64,000 nucleotides of DNA from Candidatus Flexicrinis proximus (GCA_016712885.1 JADJQF010000003.1:620001-684000), one strand, 5' to 3'. Shown: positions 9,297 to 17,936, counted from the first letter of the stretch. A program made the numbers and translations. The notes: a model not told the origin generated them from the sequence alone.

Positions 9297-9414
9297 GAAT
9301 CCTCAGCATCCAGTTTCTCAATAGCGTACCGCTGGCAGGGCAACAGCCACACCCGCCATATAGCGTATGCTGGGTTTGTTCGCAGCATCCCACTGCGATA
9401 AATTCACACTTCAC
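9286..9414 (-). CDS. Possible small cysteine-rich peptide
   Basis: A GTG-initiated frame of about 42 residues with six cysteines, including AVGCCEQTQ and YGGCGCCPAS, ends inside the start of the GDCCVxC gene. The cysteine pairs suggest metal binding, and coupling to the next gene supports reality, but it could instead be the tail of a broken gene whose upstream part is lost to a stop near 9460. From 9415 to 9744 no other credible gene was seen. Confidence 0.3.
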   Translation of the reverse strand: MKCEFIAVGCCEQTQHTLYGGCGCCPASGTLLRNWMLRIHDE

Positions 9415-9744
9415 CCCGCCATCCGGTGCAGCCCGAATGTCCCTCGTGCCGGCCCACTACTTCGCTCCAATGAGCGATAGCACATATTCAGATTTCACTG
9501 TTCCGAGAAGAAGCGAGGACCTCGCCCGAATGGTCGCAGCACGCGCGGCTAATCAGAGCATGTTTGAGCATGAACCAAACGATACGTGCGCGTTCATCAT
9601 ACGCAGAGGGGTTGATTAGCTCACTCTGGTAAATGAATAGGATATATACACGCCATTTAGCGGTTTCGGATACCTCAGCATTCGTGCTAATTTTAGATCG
9701 TTAGGTCGATGCTTAGGACACTATCCTACGAAAGGTTCTAAATC

Positions 9745-9928
9745 ATGGCGCGTGATCCAGTTTCCGGAAATCTGCTTGACCCGCGTACAGCCGTCGCGAC
9801 GCGCGAACACGGCGGTCAGGTGCTTTATTTCGAGGTCAGAGGAAAGCGTAATGGAATATGACACCGATCCGCACGACTACGGGCATCCCGAACCTGAAGA
9901 GAGGCTTTCGGTCCATCATAACCACTAG
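9745..9928 (+). pseudogene. YHS-domain-like small protein, frameshifted, metal cysteines lost
   Basis: The frame from the ATG at 9745 reads MARDPVSGNLLDPRTAVA then TREHGGQVLYFEVRGKR, and after a one-base shift near 9850 continues EYDTDPHDYGHPEPEER to a stop at 9926-9928. This parallels a YHS domain (DPVCGM...YYFC...C...F...DP..YGHP), but every expected cysteine is replaced (DPVSG; FEVRGKR). It is too short for most gene finders. It may be a relic or a metal-free variant. An AAAGG-type ribosome binding site precedes the ATG. Confidence 0.5.
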
Positions 9929-10095
9929 GCAACTGGCAAACGCATGACATCACATCGCCTCTACGGCTCGGCGCAAGCCAGAGTCGTAGAGGTTTGTGAA
10001 TAGCGTGTTTCGCACCTCGATGTTTATCCGAATCTATTCTTCTCTAAAAAGCTCTCGTCTCAATCCAATCGTAGTAAAGTGTCACGGAGGACATT

Positions 10096-11135
10096 ATGTC
10101 CAGCAAACCTGTACGCGTGATAGTCAATGGGTATGGCGTCATCGGAAAGCGCATTGCAGATGCGGTTGCTTCTCAGGATGATATGGAGCTTGTCGGGATT
10201 GCTGATGTAGTGAGCGACTGGCGCATTAAAGTTGCGCTCCAGAAGGGTTATCCCGTTTTCGCCTCTACACGGGACGCGGCAGAATCGATGCGTGCGGCGG
10301 GCATTCCGGTCGCTGGTGTGTTGGACGATGCCCTGGCCCAGGTCGACGTCGTAGCCGATGCTACGCCGAAGAAGATCGCAGCAGCTAATCTTGAACGCTA
10401 TCGGGCCGCCGGCGTAAAATCTGTCTTTCAGGGCGGTGAAAAACATGCGCTTACCGGCCATTCGTTCGTTGCAAGCGCCAATTACGAGTCTGCGCTCGGC
10501 AGGGATACTACTCGCGTTGTTTCGTGCAATACAACCAGTATCGTGCGCACGCTGGGGCCCTTAAGCAGGCCGGATTACTAAAGAAGGCGCGCGGCGTCCT
10601 TATTCGCCGGGCAACCGATCCTGGGAGTCACACCAGAGTGGTGTGATGAATACTGTTGTCCCAGAGACATCAATACCATCGCATCAGGGCCAGATGCGCA
10701 GACGGTGATCCCGATCTCGACGTCGTGACGCTGGCGGTTGTTGCAGCCCACACGAGCAGTCACCTTCATGCGTGGAGTGTGGAAATGACCCGTCCTGCTT
10801 CGAAAGAAGAGGTCTGGACGCATTTCGCGTCGTACCGCGTATCGCGTTCATCCGCGCTGCGGAAGGTATAGTAGCCCCTAAACAGCACCGTCGAATTGAT
10901 GAACGATCTAGGGCGACCGCGTGGTGATATGTGGGAAGTTGCCCTATGGGAGGACAGCCTCACAGTGAAGGGTAACGAGGTGTTTTACAATTATCAGGTC
11001 TACAATCAGGCGATAGTAGTGCCTGAAACTATCGATGCGATCCGCGCACTCGCGGGGATTGAGTCGGATGGAGCGCGCTCGACTGCGAAAACGGATGCGG
11101 CACTTGGGATAACACAAGACTTTCTATCGAGATAG
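10096..11135 (+). pseudogene. Type II (archaeal-type) glyceraldehyde-3-phosphate dehydrogenase, multiple frameshifts
   Basis: The start follows a GGAGG site. The first frame (to about 10550) has the NAD(P) fold VIVNGYGVIGKRIADAV, VDVVADATPKKI and the catalytic SCNTTS. Later segments in changing frames read LLKKARGVLIRRATDP, PSHQGPDAQTVIPDLDVVTL, HLHAWSVEM, then MNDLGRPRGDMWEVALWEDS and VYNQAIVVPETIDAIRAL. This order is that of type II GAPDH, common in Archaea and rare in bacteria. At least three shifts lie between 10550 and 10900. Segments are well conserved, so decay is recent or the breaks are sequence errors. Confidence 0.7.
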
Positions 11136-11174
11136 CGCCCCATTAAGGCCGTGCCCGCGCGGTAAATAAAAGAG

Positions 11175-11202
11175 GCCGCCGTGGGAGCGTTTCTACGGCG
11201 GC
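11175..11202 (+). terminator. Stem-loop downstream of the GAPDH gene
   Basis: GCCGCCGT (11175-11182) and ACGGCGGC (11195-11202) form a perfect 8-bp stem about 40 bp after the GAPDH stop. There is no clear T-run, so efficiency is uncertain. From 11203 to 11478 nothing else was recognised. Confidence 0.5.
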
Positions 11203-11478
11203 AAGACCACTTAATGGTTATCCCGACCGCACTCTATGTTGTGTGCTGCTTAAGCCAGCGGCGCAGGAATGAGAGCCTCTTGAAAAGTCGCTGCATTGTT
11301 ACTCGATACAAATAGCAGTTAAGCAGTCACCGGTTGCGGTCTAGTGACCGCCACACGGACGACGTTTGATCGGAACAAGGGTGCTTTCCCGCCCGCGCCC
11401 TTCGGAATGGTAGATACTCGCTGTGTAGACACCGTCCTAAGCAGGCTAAACTGCTGTGGAATGACTGGCGAAAAAGAC

Positions 11479-12507
11479 CTATTCCGTCGTTCGCTCTTCA
11501 ATCTCTATACCTAACGTCCATAGGTAGTCCACGAGCGCCCAAGTCTCTTCGGGTGTAATCAGCGTTCCGAAATTCGGCATGTCAGTGCCCATGCCACCGC
11601 GTCTGATCTTTGCGTAGAGTACATCCCCACGTCTACCGAAGAGATATTTCGAATCGGAAAAGGCTACCGGCGATTCTGCAGTCAGCGTGGAGACGATGCC
11701 ATCGCCGTCGCCCGTTTGTCCGTGACATGCAGCACAATTCTTGGCATAGAATAGCTCCGCACCGGCGCGGGTTTGTGCAGAGTTATTGATCGTCCACAAA
11801 TAAGCCACCGCGTCGGCAAGGCTGCTCGTGGATGTCTGCGGATTACGCGTGAGCAATAGCACAACGCCCTGTAAAGGTGTGTGCGAGCGACGCCAGGATT
11901 CCTCGAGCAATTCCGGTGGGATATCGAGAGTAGGTGCGATCTGGCGCCCGCGCTGCGCCGACGGCGACTCTATAAGCACCGGCATCGCATCCATGTTGTT
12001 CATCGGTAGCGACTCGCCATGGGGCGCGTCGATGTCCACGCCTTCCGCTGCAAGTGCCTCAATAACCGTATCTACTTGGCGAGCGGGGATCGCGCTGGGG
12101 TTCGCCGGATCGCGGACTTCGACCACGCCGCGCATTCGCCAGTGGTCGAGGCTGCACCATGTATTGCAGTAAAACGTGTATGTTCCGGGGTCCGCAAAAC
12201 TGAGGGTTACTTCCTTGATATGGCCCGGATCGACATGGCCGAGATCGATGCCGAGGCCAGGACCGATCGCGATGCCGTGCGTGACATCGTTCGACGCGAA
12301 ACGGAGCGTGACGGTTTCACCGGCATTGACCGTGATATTCGCGGGTTGAAAGCCGCCGTTTTCGGGGCTTGATGCGCTGATATCAATTGTCCGCGGACCA
12401 TCGAGCCGTGGGCGTATGACGAACTGAAAGCCCAGAACGAGCGATGGTAAACCAACTACGATCAGCGTTAACAGCACACGAGCGATAAACTCGGGTCGGT
12501 TTTGCAT
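11479..12507 (-). CDS. Membrane-anchored CuA-type cupredoxin fused to cytochrome c
   Basis: Electron-transfer protein of 342 aa. An N-terminal membrane helix (about residues 9-30) precedes a cupredoxin domain (about 40-132) with a CuA-type site: THGIAIG supplies a His and CNTWCSLDHWRM matches CxxxCxxxHxxM. A linker leads to a monohaem cytochrome c domain (about 245-335) with CAACH and a distal Met in MGTDMPNFG. Architecture resembles cytochrome oxidase subunit II with a cytochrome tail, but there is no subunit I nearby and only one N-terminal helix. It is the last gene of a minus-strand operon with a polyferredoxin and a second CuA protein. Confidence 0.85.
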   Translation of the reverse strand: MQNRPEFIARVLLTLIVVGLPSLVLGFQFVIRPRLDGPRTIDISASSPENGGFQPANITVNAGETVTLRFASNDVTHGIAIGPGLGIDLGHVDPGHIKEVTLSFADPGTYTFYCNTWCSLDHWRMRGVVEVRDPANPSAIPARQVDTVIEALAAEGVDIDAPHGESLPMNNMDAMPVLIESPSAQRGRQIAPTLDIPPELLEESWRRSHTPLQGVVLLLTRNPQTSTSSLADAVAYLWTINNSAQTRAGAELFYAKNCAACHGQTGDGDGIVSTLTAESPVAFSDSKYLFGRRGDVLYAKIRRGGMGTDMPNFGTLITPEETWALVDYLWTLGIEIEERTTE

Positions 12508-12510
12508 GCC

Positions 12511-13834
12511 TTATCCCAGATATAACCATAAGAACGCAGCGGTCGTAAGTCCCAGTAGCGTCGCGGTCGGAAGCATCGCAATGAAGGCGCTACGATCGTC
12601 GAGGACATGCTGCCGCGCTATCCGAGCACCCGTATTCAGCGCGAATACGAGACCTGCGATTAAGACTCCTACCTGCAGGAAGCGTAACGCTTCAGGCGCA
12701 AATGGCGTCCAGGGGACATTCGCTGTGCCAAACAAATTCCATCCCCAGCCGAACGGATCGGACAGTACCGGGAGTGCATAGCTGCCGTTGACGAAAACGA
12801 ACCCGAGACTGAATGCGATCCATGCCGCCAGTCCGAGCGGGACGAGTGTGTAGGCAAGCGAGATAAACACGTCTTGCTGCGCCGTAACTGCACGTGAGAT
12901 CTTGCGTCCGATCCAGGCCGCTACCCAAAACAGGCCCGGTACAACTACAAGCGTGAATGCCCACAGCCCAGCGATATACAGCGCCCCATGCGGCAGTGTG
13001 TCCATACTCGCCCATTGCTTAACCCAGCCCCATGGTCCCATCAGGACCGCTGAGTAGGCGAGGGCGCAGCCGAGCATGATGAAGGCCTTAAAAGCTTCAT
13101 CCAACCGGCGTTCTTTTGCAACGAACAGGTCACTGCCGACAGGGCGGAAGCGAAGCGTGATGTTGTCTTTCGGGCAGGTCTTGAGGCACTCGAAACAAAG
13201 GCCACAATACGTATTCCGTGCCAGGTTGCCCGGATAATGCATCCACGGACAACCGTAGCCATGCGCATTGCCGACTACACAGTCCTTTGCTGTATGGTCG
13301 CGGCACGTTTTACAATCGCGTACACGCAGCTCCAGCGGAGACATCATGGAGTATAGACCGATGAACCCCGACGGGACAGATATAGCGGCAAAATACCCGA
13401 TTATCGTATACCACGCTCAACATGACGGCCACGATAATAAATGCTGACAGAACGGCTGCGCTGACGCCTGGCTGCGTGAGGATAACTGCGCTGAAACTGG
13501 CTACCATCAGAAAGCCGATGTTTTGCAGCCACATGTTCTTGAACCGTTTCGGAAAGCGTCTGGACATCGAGCGGAGCTTCCCTGGAGTCCGGCGAACGAT
13601 GCCGCGCCGCTGCAGCCATTCTCCTGGCGCTGGAATGGGACAAATCGTACACCATACTCGTCCGAAAACCGGGACCAGGAAGACGATCAGGAGCGCCCAC
13701 CACACGATCCACACAAAGACGATACCGAAATTGCGGCTGCCAGCGGAAGTACCGAAGAACCCGGTCAGTATCGCCAGGGTGAACCCAAACAAGGTGATCA
13801 ACTGCAGCGTCGGCTGAAACAGACGGGACCGCAA
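12511..13834 (-). CDS. NosR/NapH-like polyferredoxin membrane protein, one frameshift
   Basis: Membrane 4Fe-4S protein. The first part has several helices, then VFGRVWCTICPIPAPGEW and DNRVFCRYICPVG, the CxxxCP motifs of the NosR/NapH/CcoG group. After a shift near 13345-13360 it resumes as MMSPLELRVRDCKTC, followed by GYGCPWM, then YCGLCFECLKTCPKDN, a ferredoxin-like cluster site, and at least five further helices. The reconstructed protein is about 440 aa. No ATG suits the N-terminus, so the start near 13834 (TTG) is uncertain. It probably passes electrons from quinol or cytoplasm to periplasmic partners; the two CuA proteins in the same operon are natural partners. Confidence 0.78.
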
Positions 13835-13893
13835 AACCGCATACAGGACAGGGGGCGGCGCGTGATTTCAGTGCGAGGTGCGGTCGTCACTGC

Positions 13894-14382
13894 CTACGGA
13901 ATCCAGTTAGACAAAACGTGAACAAATTGTTCTTCGTCTTTAGGATCGTTGGTCAGCACACGGACACGGAAATGATGGGGGCCGTCCATACCTGCGTGCA
14001 TCGTGAACGTGAAGCTTACCGTGGCTTCGTCACCCGGTGCAAGCTGGCGATTGCTGGTTCGGACTGTCGGGGGGCAACAGCCCTCGAGCACTTCGATCTG
14101 CGGTTCGCCAAGAATGAACAGAGTCTCATCTCCGACGTTCTTTACCTGAAAGCTTGTAGTCACTGGCGTGTTGTAATGCACGTCACCATAGGCGAAGTGT
14201 GTTTCGCTGATCTGGGCGGCAGCCCGACCAGTCACTTCAGGCGTATAGGGCGGTGTCGCTCTCATTGCCAAGAAGATGGCGATGGCGAACATGGTTGCGA
14301 TCCCGGTTGGGACCAGCACAGCCAGATAAACGGACCTGTCTGGCTTCTGAGGCATTTGACAACGAGTTGACTTGTTGGTCAT
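13894..14382 (-). CDS. DUF1573-domain membrane-anchored protein
   Basis: A 162-aa protein with one N-terminal membrane helix (about residues 19-38) and an exported Ig-like DUF1573 domain: FAYGDVHYNTPVTTSFQVKN, then GDETLFILGEPQ, a CCPPTV turn and APGDEATVSFTF. The paired cysteines in GCCPP could bind metal. The ATG at 14382 overlaps the upstream gene's stop as ATGA, showing translational coupling, and fixes the start inside a longer open frame. Function of the domain is unknown; here it belongs to the CuA/polyferredoxin operon. Confidence 0.8.
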   Translation of the reverse strand: MTNKSTRCQMPQKPDRSVYLAVLVPTGIATMFAIAIFLAMRATPPYTPEVTGRAAAQISETHFAYGDVHYNTPVTTSFQVKNVGDETLFILGEPQIEVLEGCCPPTVRTSNRQLAPGDEATVSFTFTMHAGMDGPHHFRVRVLTNDPKDEEQFVHVLSNWIP

Positions 14383-14843
14383 GTGTGTTTTGCTCCCCAA
14401 TAGACGTAATACAAACTTGCCGAGAGACTGATGCCGAGCATCGCGAGTGCCCGCCAAAACGGAAGGTTAGTCTGCACGACAAGTTCTCCAATCATGAATG
14501 GATGGAGCGGTCCGCAGTTCACCCCACAGCGAAAGCGAAATTTCCCCAACTGGTCTGCAACGAAGCTGACATTCCGTGAAATGCCTGGTTCGACGCGCTG
14601 TTCAATGTCATATCCATCGAGGTAAAACCCGTGAACCACATCGGATGAGGTCAAACGTATATTGATCAGGTCACCGTATTGCACTTCAATGCGCCCTGGC
14701 GTAAATTCGAACTGGTGCATGTCGATTACGACCGTGTGGACGTTCTGCGACGTGACGACCGGTAGCGGAATGAACCACACTAAGAGCAGAGATCCGACAA
14801 GGACGGTCGAAAACAATTGACGATGGGTCAAAGTACAGAGCAT
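14379..14843 (-). CDS. CuA-type cupredoxin, membrane anchored at both ends
   Basis: A 154-aa cupredoxin with an N-terminal helix (about 10-30) and a C-terminal helix (about 128-148). The copper site is a CuA-like set: VVHGFYLDG supplies a His and CGVNCGPLHPFM exactly fits CxxxCGxxHxxM. CuA normally receives electrons from cytochrome c in oxidases or nitrous oxide reductase, but neither enzyme is present here. Translationally coupled to the DUF1573 gene; seven bases separate it from the PCYCGC lipoprotein gene upstream. Confidence 0.85.
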   Translation of the reverse strand: MLCTLTHRQLFSTVLVGSLLLVWFIPLPVVTSQNVHTVVIDMHQFEFTPGRIEVQYGDLINIRLTSSDVVHGFYLDGYDIEQRVEPGISRNVSFVADQLGKFRFRCGVNCGPLHPFMIGELVVQTNLPFWRALAMLGISLSASLYYVYWGAKHT

Positions 14844-14849
14844 CTCGGC

Positions 14850-15287
14850 CTATCCTTCAGGCGTCGGTGTATCGGTGGAAGGGCCAAACGCACTATACGT
14901 TGCGTCAACGTACACACGGATTTCGGCGGAGGAACGCCCTTCACGCAGCATGTGCATCGCGTCTTGCGTAATATCGACGCAGATGCCGCAACCGGCCGCG
15001 TGCTGATCAAATGTGATTTGACTCACTTCATCAATGTTCTGAATGTAACAGTCGAGATTACTGGTGTGTCCCATCTTGCCGCAGCCGCAGTAACACGGGT
15101 AATTCCCAAGCTCATGTGCATTCTCAATAGCGAAGCGATATGCTTCGCGCACTGTCGGTGCCGCATCGTGTAGAAATTCAGGGAGCATGGACTCTGCTGC
15201 CAACGTGTATGGCAATACTCCCCCACCGGTACAGGCCGTCAACACTAAAGCAACCACTACGAATGCACAAAGCGTGATATAACGCAT
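14850..15287 (-). CDS. PCYCGC-motif lipoprotein
   Basis: First gene of the operon, 145 aa. A lipoprotein signal peptide ends in LTAC, so the mature protein is anchored to the outer face of the membrane. The diagnostic NYPCYCGCGKMGHTSNLDC lies at about residues 63-81, followed by HAAGCGICVDI, and IRVYVDATYSAFG near the end. Seven cysteines and nearby histidines suggest metal binding, probably copper. The family is of unknown biochemical function. Two palindromic operator-like sites lie 96-133 bp upstream of the start. Confidence 0.85.
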   Translation of the reverse strand: MRYITLCAFVVVALVLTACTGGGVLPYTLAAESMLPEFLHDAAPTVREAYRFAIENAHELGNYPCYCGCGKMGHTSNLDCYIQNIDEVSQITFDQHAAGCGICVDITQDAMHMLREGRSSAEIRVYVDATYSAFGPSTDTPTPEG

Positions 15288-15382
15288 AAAAACCTCAGGC
15301 TGAATACGACCTAAACCTTACTCAGAAGTTCATAGCTCGATCGCATTGTGAGAAGTGTAACAAGCGGAGAAGAACGTAGACA

Positions 15383-15420
15383 TGCGCCGTTTGGCGCCAG
15401 GTAGTACGCCGTTTGGCGTA
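15383..15420. promoter_or_regulatory. Tandem 7-2-7 palindromes upstream of the CuA operon
   Basis: TGCGCCG-TT-TGGCGCC (15383-15398) and TACGCCG-TT-TGGCGTA (15405-15420; the outer six bases of each half pair perfectly), centres 22 bp apart. They lie upstream of the PCYCGC gene at 15287. The same element recurs at five other promoters of the copper region. Confidence 0.7.
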
Positions 15421-15471
15421 TCGCAGATGTACCGAATCAGCGATCGATCGACCTTGCCATTGGCCTTAACG

Positions 15472-15650
15472 ACCCCGGGGGCCCCCGGGGGCACTGTTGC
15501 CACACAGGGGAGGGTTTGCCCCCCCCGCGGGGGGGGGGGGGGAACCTTCCCCCTGCCCCCTTTTTCCCTGCCCGGGGAACAAACACCCGGAATAGACCCC
15601 GCCCCAGGGAACGGGTTTGTTGCAAACCGGGCTGGTTTTTTTCGGGGGTT
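15472..15650. other. Homopolymer G/C tract, probable sequence artefact
   Basis: Runs of 8 C, 15 or more G, repeated C4-C5 blocks and T7 with almost no other information interrupt otherwise ordinary sequence. Composition is unlike anything else in the window. Frames crossing it give only Pro/Gly/Arg repeats. From 15421 to 15808 no gene was recognised, and the true sequence here should be treated as unknown. Confidence 0.7.
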
Positions 15651-15808
15651 TTGCGGCGCTCGACGAACGTGGCGTGTCCGCTTCGCCCGCTCTGTGGCCG
15701 CCGCCGATCGAAAGTCGCCAGTTTCCAGCTACGAGTCAGGCTGCCGAATTCTCGCTCGTCGCATAGGTTGCAGCGAAAACTGTTTACTGGAAGCTAACAA
15801 CTGGTGGC

Positions 15809-16876
15809 TTAGCTGGTGAGTACAGTACTGTTCAGAAGATAGTGTTGGGGGTCGTGCTTAAATGCACGTTGGCAGACCGGACAGCAGAAATATTGATGCT
15901 GGCCGGCATACTCGATACTGCCAAATGCCTGCTCCGGCCGGATGATTGCGCCACAGACCGGGTCTCGTACGCTGGTTTCCGGCTGCACGGTGCGCTGCAG
16001 CGGGACGACCACGCGGATCTCGGTACCACGGCCTGAGTCGCTGACGATCGAGAGCGTCCCGTTGAGGCTTGACACGCGTTCCTGCATCCCGAGTAGGCCG
16101 TAGTGCGCATCGCGGGCGAGGGCGTCAAGCTGCGCTGGCGGGGTAAAGCCAGCACCATTGTCACATATGCTCATAGAGATCTTGGCAGGATCGAAGTGGA
16201 CGCCGAGTGTTATCTGCGTTGCTTTGCCATGCCGCGACGCGTTGTGTACCGCTTCCTGCGCGACACGGAACAGCGCTAGCTCGAGGGAGTCATCCATTCG
16301 CCGTTCCGCGCCGGACACCTCAACGAGGATCGATACAGACGGGTTTCCCTGCCCAAGCATCCGCAAAGCGGGTACCAGGCCCAGTTCTTCGAGCACGGGC
16401 GGGCGCAGGTTAGTGATCATTCGACGCAGTCCATCAACGCTTTCGACGGCCTGTTCGCGCGCAGAATTTAGCAGCGGCAGGGCGCCCTGTGGGTTGCTCT
16501 CAATCCACTGTATCGCCAGATCGATACTCTGTGCAACGGCGACCAGAGCCTGCACTGTATCGTCATGTAGTTCATGCGCGATCCGTTGGCGCTCCATTTC
16601 CTGTCCGTCCGTGAGCGCGTGCCGGATTATGATCTCCTCTTCCCGACTGCGCTGTATGTGCTGCGCCAGGCTGGACATGGTGTGATGTAATGATCCCACT
16701 TCCTGTACACTGCTGAGAGGCATCTGAAGCGCGACGAAGTCGCCGGACGCGATCTGCTTTGTGCTGTTTGAAAGCGCTCGCAGCGGGCGCAGTACTCGGA
16801 GCAAGAGCCAAATAATAGTAACTGCAAAGAACGCTAGGCCAGCCACCCCAATGTGTAGCCATATGGATCCGATCAC
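15809..16876 (-). CDS. Sensor histidine kinase with C-terminal YHS metal-binding domain
   Basis: A 355-aa HisKA_3-type kinase. One membrane helix (about 7-29) is followed by a HAMP-like region, then RIAHELHDDTVQAL with phospho-acceptor His at about 104, and an ATPase domain with EAVHNASRHG (N box), CDNGAGF (G1) and YGLLGMQERV (G2). The last 50 residues are a YHS domain (DPVCGAIIRPEQ, YFCCPVCQRAF), a cysteine metal site common in copper proteins. There is no extracytoplasmic sensor, so metal is probably sensed inside the cell. The GTG start overlaps the upstream gene's stop as GTGA. Confidence 0.87.
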   Translation of the reverse strand: MIGSIWLHIGVAGLAFFAVTIIWLLLRVLRPLRALSNSTKQIASGDFVALQMPLSSVQEVGSLHHTMSSLAQHIQRSREEEIIIRHALTDGQEMERQRIAHELHDDTVQALVAVAQSIDLAIQWIESNPQGALPLLNSAREQAVESVDGLRRMITNLRPPVLEELGLVPALRMLGQGNPSVSILVEVSGAERRMDDSLELALFRVAQEAVHNASRHGKATQITLGVHFDPAKISMSICDNGAGFTPPAQLDALARDAHYGLLGMQERVSSLNGTLSIVSDSGRGTEIRVVVPLQRTVQPETSVRDPVCGAIIRPEQAFGSIEYAGQHQYFCCPVCQRAFKHDPQHYLLNSTVLTS

Positions 16877-17194
16877 AGATGCCCTCCCTCTTTCAGAGTG
16901 GTCAATCCGCGTGATAGCGCTGCAGTAATGGTTTCCGTCTGCGCGCGGATATAGTGATTGTCGTGACGGATGCGGCGCATCGCCTCGATTCCGTTCAACT
17001 GGGGCATGTGGATCTCCATAATGACAGCAGCCGGCCGAGCTTCGTGTGCCAACCGGACAGCTTCTGGGTCATTGGCAGACTCACTGGACACCTCAACGCC
17101 GACCCTTTCGAGAAAGGTGTATGCCCTCTGCCGGATAAGCGTATGAACTTCTGCAAGTATGACTCGGATTTCTGACCCAGCTTTTCTTTTTCAC
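16873..17194 (-). CDS. Degenerate receiver-domain protein without output domain
   Basis: The frame reads EIRVILAEVHTLIRQRAYTF then VIMEIHMPQLNGIEAMRRI and ends after a short tail, with no helix-turn-helix. Compared with NarL-type receivers, the acidic pair is EV instead of DD and the phospho-acceptor Asp is Glu (VIME). The first codons need a one-base correction to reach a GTG at 17194 that has AAAGGA before it. It is coupled to the kinase gene. It may be an unphosphorylatable pseudo-receiver or a decaying regulator; a Glu can mimic phospho-Asp. Confidence 0.55.
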
Positions 17195-17235
17195 CAATCC
17201 TTTATTTGATCATATGCTACTCGCGTGGTTAAGAA

Positions 17236-17276
17236 AGCGCCATTTGGCGCATTTCGATAATACGCCGCGTCTACTA
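17236..17276. promoter_or_regulatory. 7-2-7 palindrome upstream of copZ, with a second half-site
   Basis: AGCGCCA-TT-TGGCGCA (17236-17251) is an almost perfect palindrome. A further TACGCCG half-site starts at 17261, 25 bp centre to centre from the first. The site is 69-84 bp before the copZ start, upstream of a plausible -10 (TAGAAT, 17275-17280). Confidence 0.65.
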
Positions 17277-17319
17277 GAATATATTGTGACACACCACCCC
17301 GACTTGAGGAGAGGTAACA

Positions 17320-17529
17320 ATGGAATCGAAGACGTTCAAAGTTCCAAACATGACGTGCAACGGCTGCGTGAGCACGGTGCGTGCCGAGCTCGAAGGTATC
17401 CCTGGCGTGGAAGTCGTGGAAATTCAAAAAGCCCCGCAGCTCGTAACCGTGCAGCTAGATACACCCGAAACATGGAATACGATCGAGCAGGTGCTCACTG
17501 GTATCAATTACGCACCTGCCGAAGCATAA
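17320..17529 (+). CDS. copZ: Copper chaperone CopZ (heavy-metal-associated domain)
   Basis: A 69-aa single HMA domain that carries Cu(I) to CopA-type ATPases in the cytoplasm. The metal loop is NMTCNGCVST (CxxC at about residues 13-16) in a ferredoxin-like fold, with GIPGVEVVEI forming the next strand. GAGGAGAGG precedes the ATG. It is monocistronic, closed by a strong terminator, and has its own operator site upstream; CopA is encoded nearby on the other strand. Confidence 0.92.
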   Translation: MESKTFKVPNMTCNGCVSTVRAELEGIPGVEVVEIQKAPQLVTVQLDTPETWNTIEQVLTGINYAPAEA

Positions 17530-17582
17530 AAAGCAGTCCGAAAGAGACGACATTCGCTAGAACCACATATTTGCGCGACAGA

Positions 17583-17615
17583 CCTTCCGGGTAAATACCC
17601 GGAAGGCTTTTGGTT
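17583..17615 (+). terminator. Intrinsic terminator of copZ
   Basis: CCTTCCGGGTA (17583-17593) pairs perfectly with TACCCGGAAGG (17596-17606), followed by CTTTTGGTTT. Strong G/C stem and T-rich tail. A second hairpin, GAGGCG-CAAAA-CGCCTC (17646-17662) followed by AGGATTTTTC, lies just beyond. Confidence 0.85.
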
Positions 17616-17790
17616 TAGGCTATTCACTGTCTGATTTCGGGATAAGAGGCGCAAAACGCCTCAGGATTTTTCATCCCTCTTCCCATTGCCGTGCATCATC
17701 ATTTCGCCGTCATGATGGACTTAAAGACACTGACGTGGGCGCATGATTAGCGCGTGGTTCGATCACCAACAGGATCCGCGCCCCCCAATA

Positions 17791-17837
17791 TTCAAAAACG
17801 ACAGGAGGGCTCCACCGATTTTCTCGATGGAGCCTCC
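17791..17837 (-). terminator. Intrinsic terminator of copA
   Basis: On the minus strand a stem (GGAGGCTCCA with TGGAGCCCTCC, loop near 17817-17824) lies about 100 bp after the copA stop and is followed by TGTCGTTTTTG. This is a normal intrinsic terminator layout. Confidence 0.65.
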
Positions 17838-17936
17838 AATCTGAGTAGTACAGCCACGCTCTTCCGGTGGTCTTCAGAGTTTAGGCAAGGGCAGGCTCAG
17901 CACTGGGTAGAGGCCGTGGTAGCTCTTGCACACCCT

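Noticed and set aside
11479..14843. Nitrous oxide reductase or cytochrome oxidase locus
   Set aside because: CuA domains and a NosR-like protein are present, but no NosZ catalytic domain, NosD/F/Y, or oxidase subunit I could be found.
15382..15819. Plus-strand frames across the G/C-rich block
   Set aside because: They translate the homopolymer tract into Pro/Gly/Arg runs and have no ribosome binding site or conserved segment.
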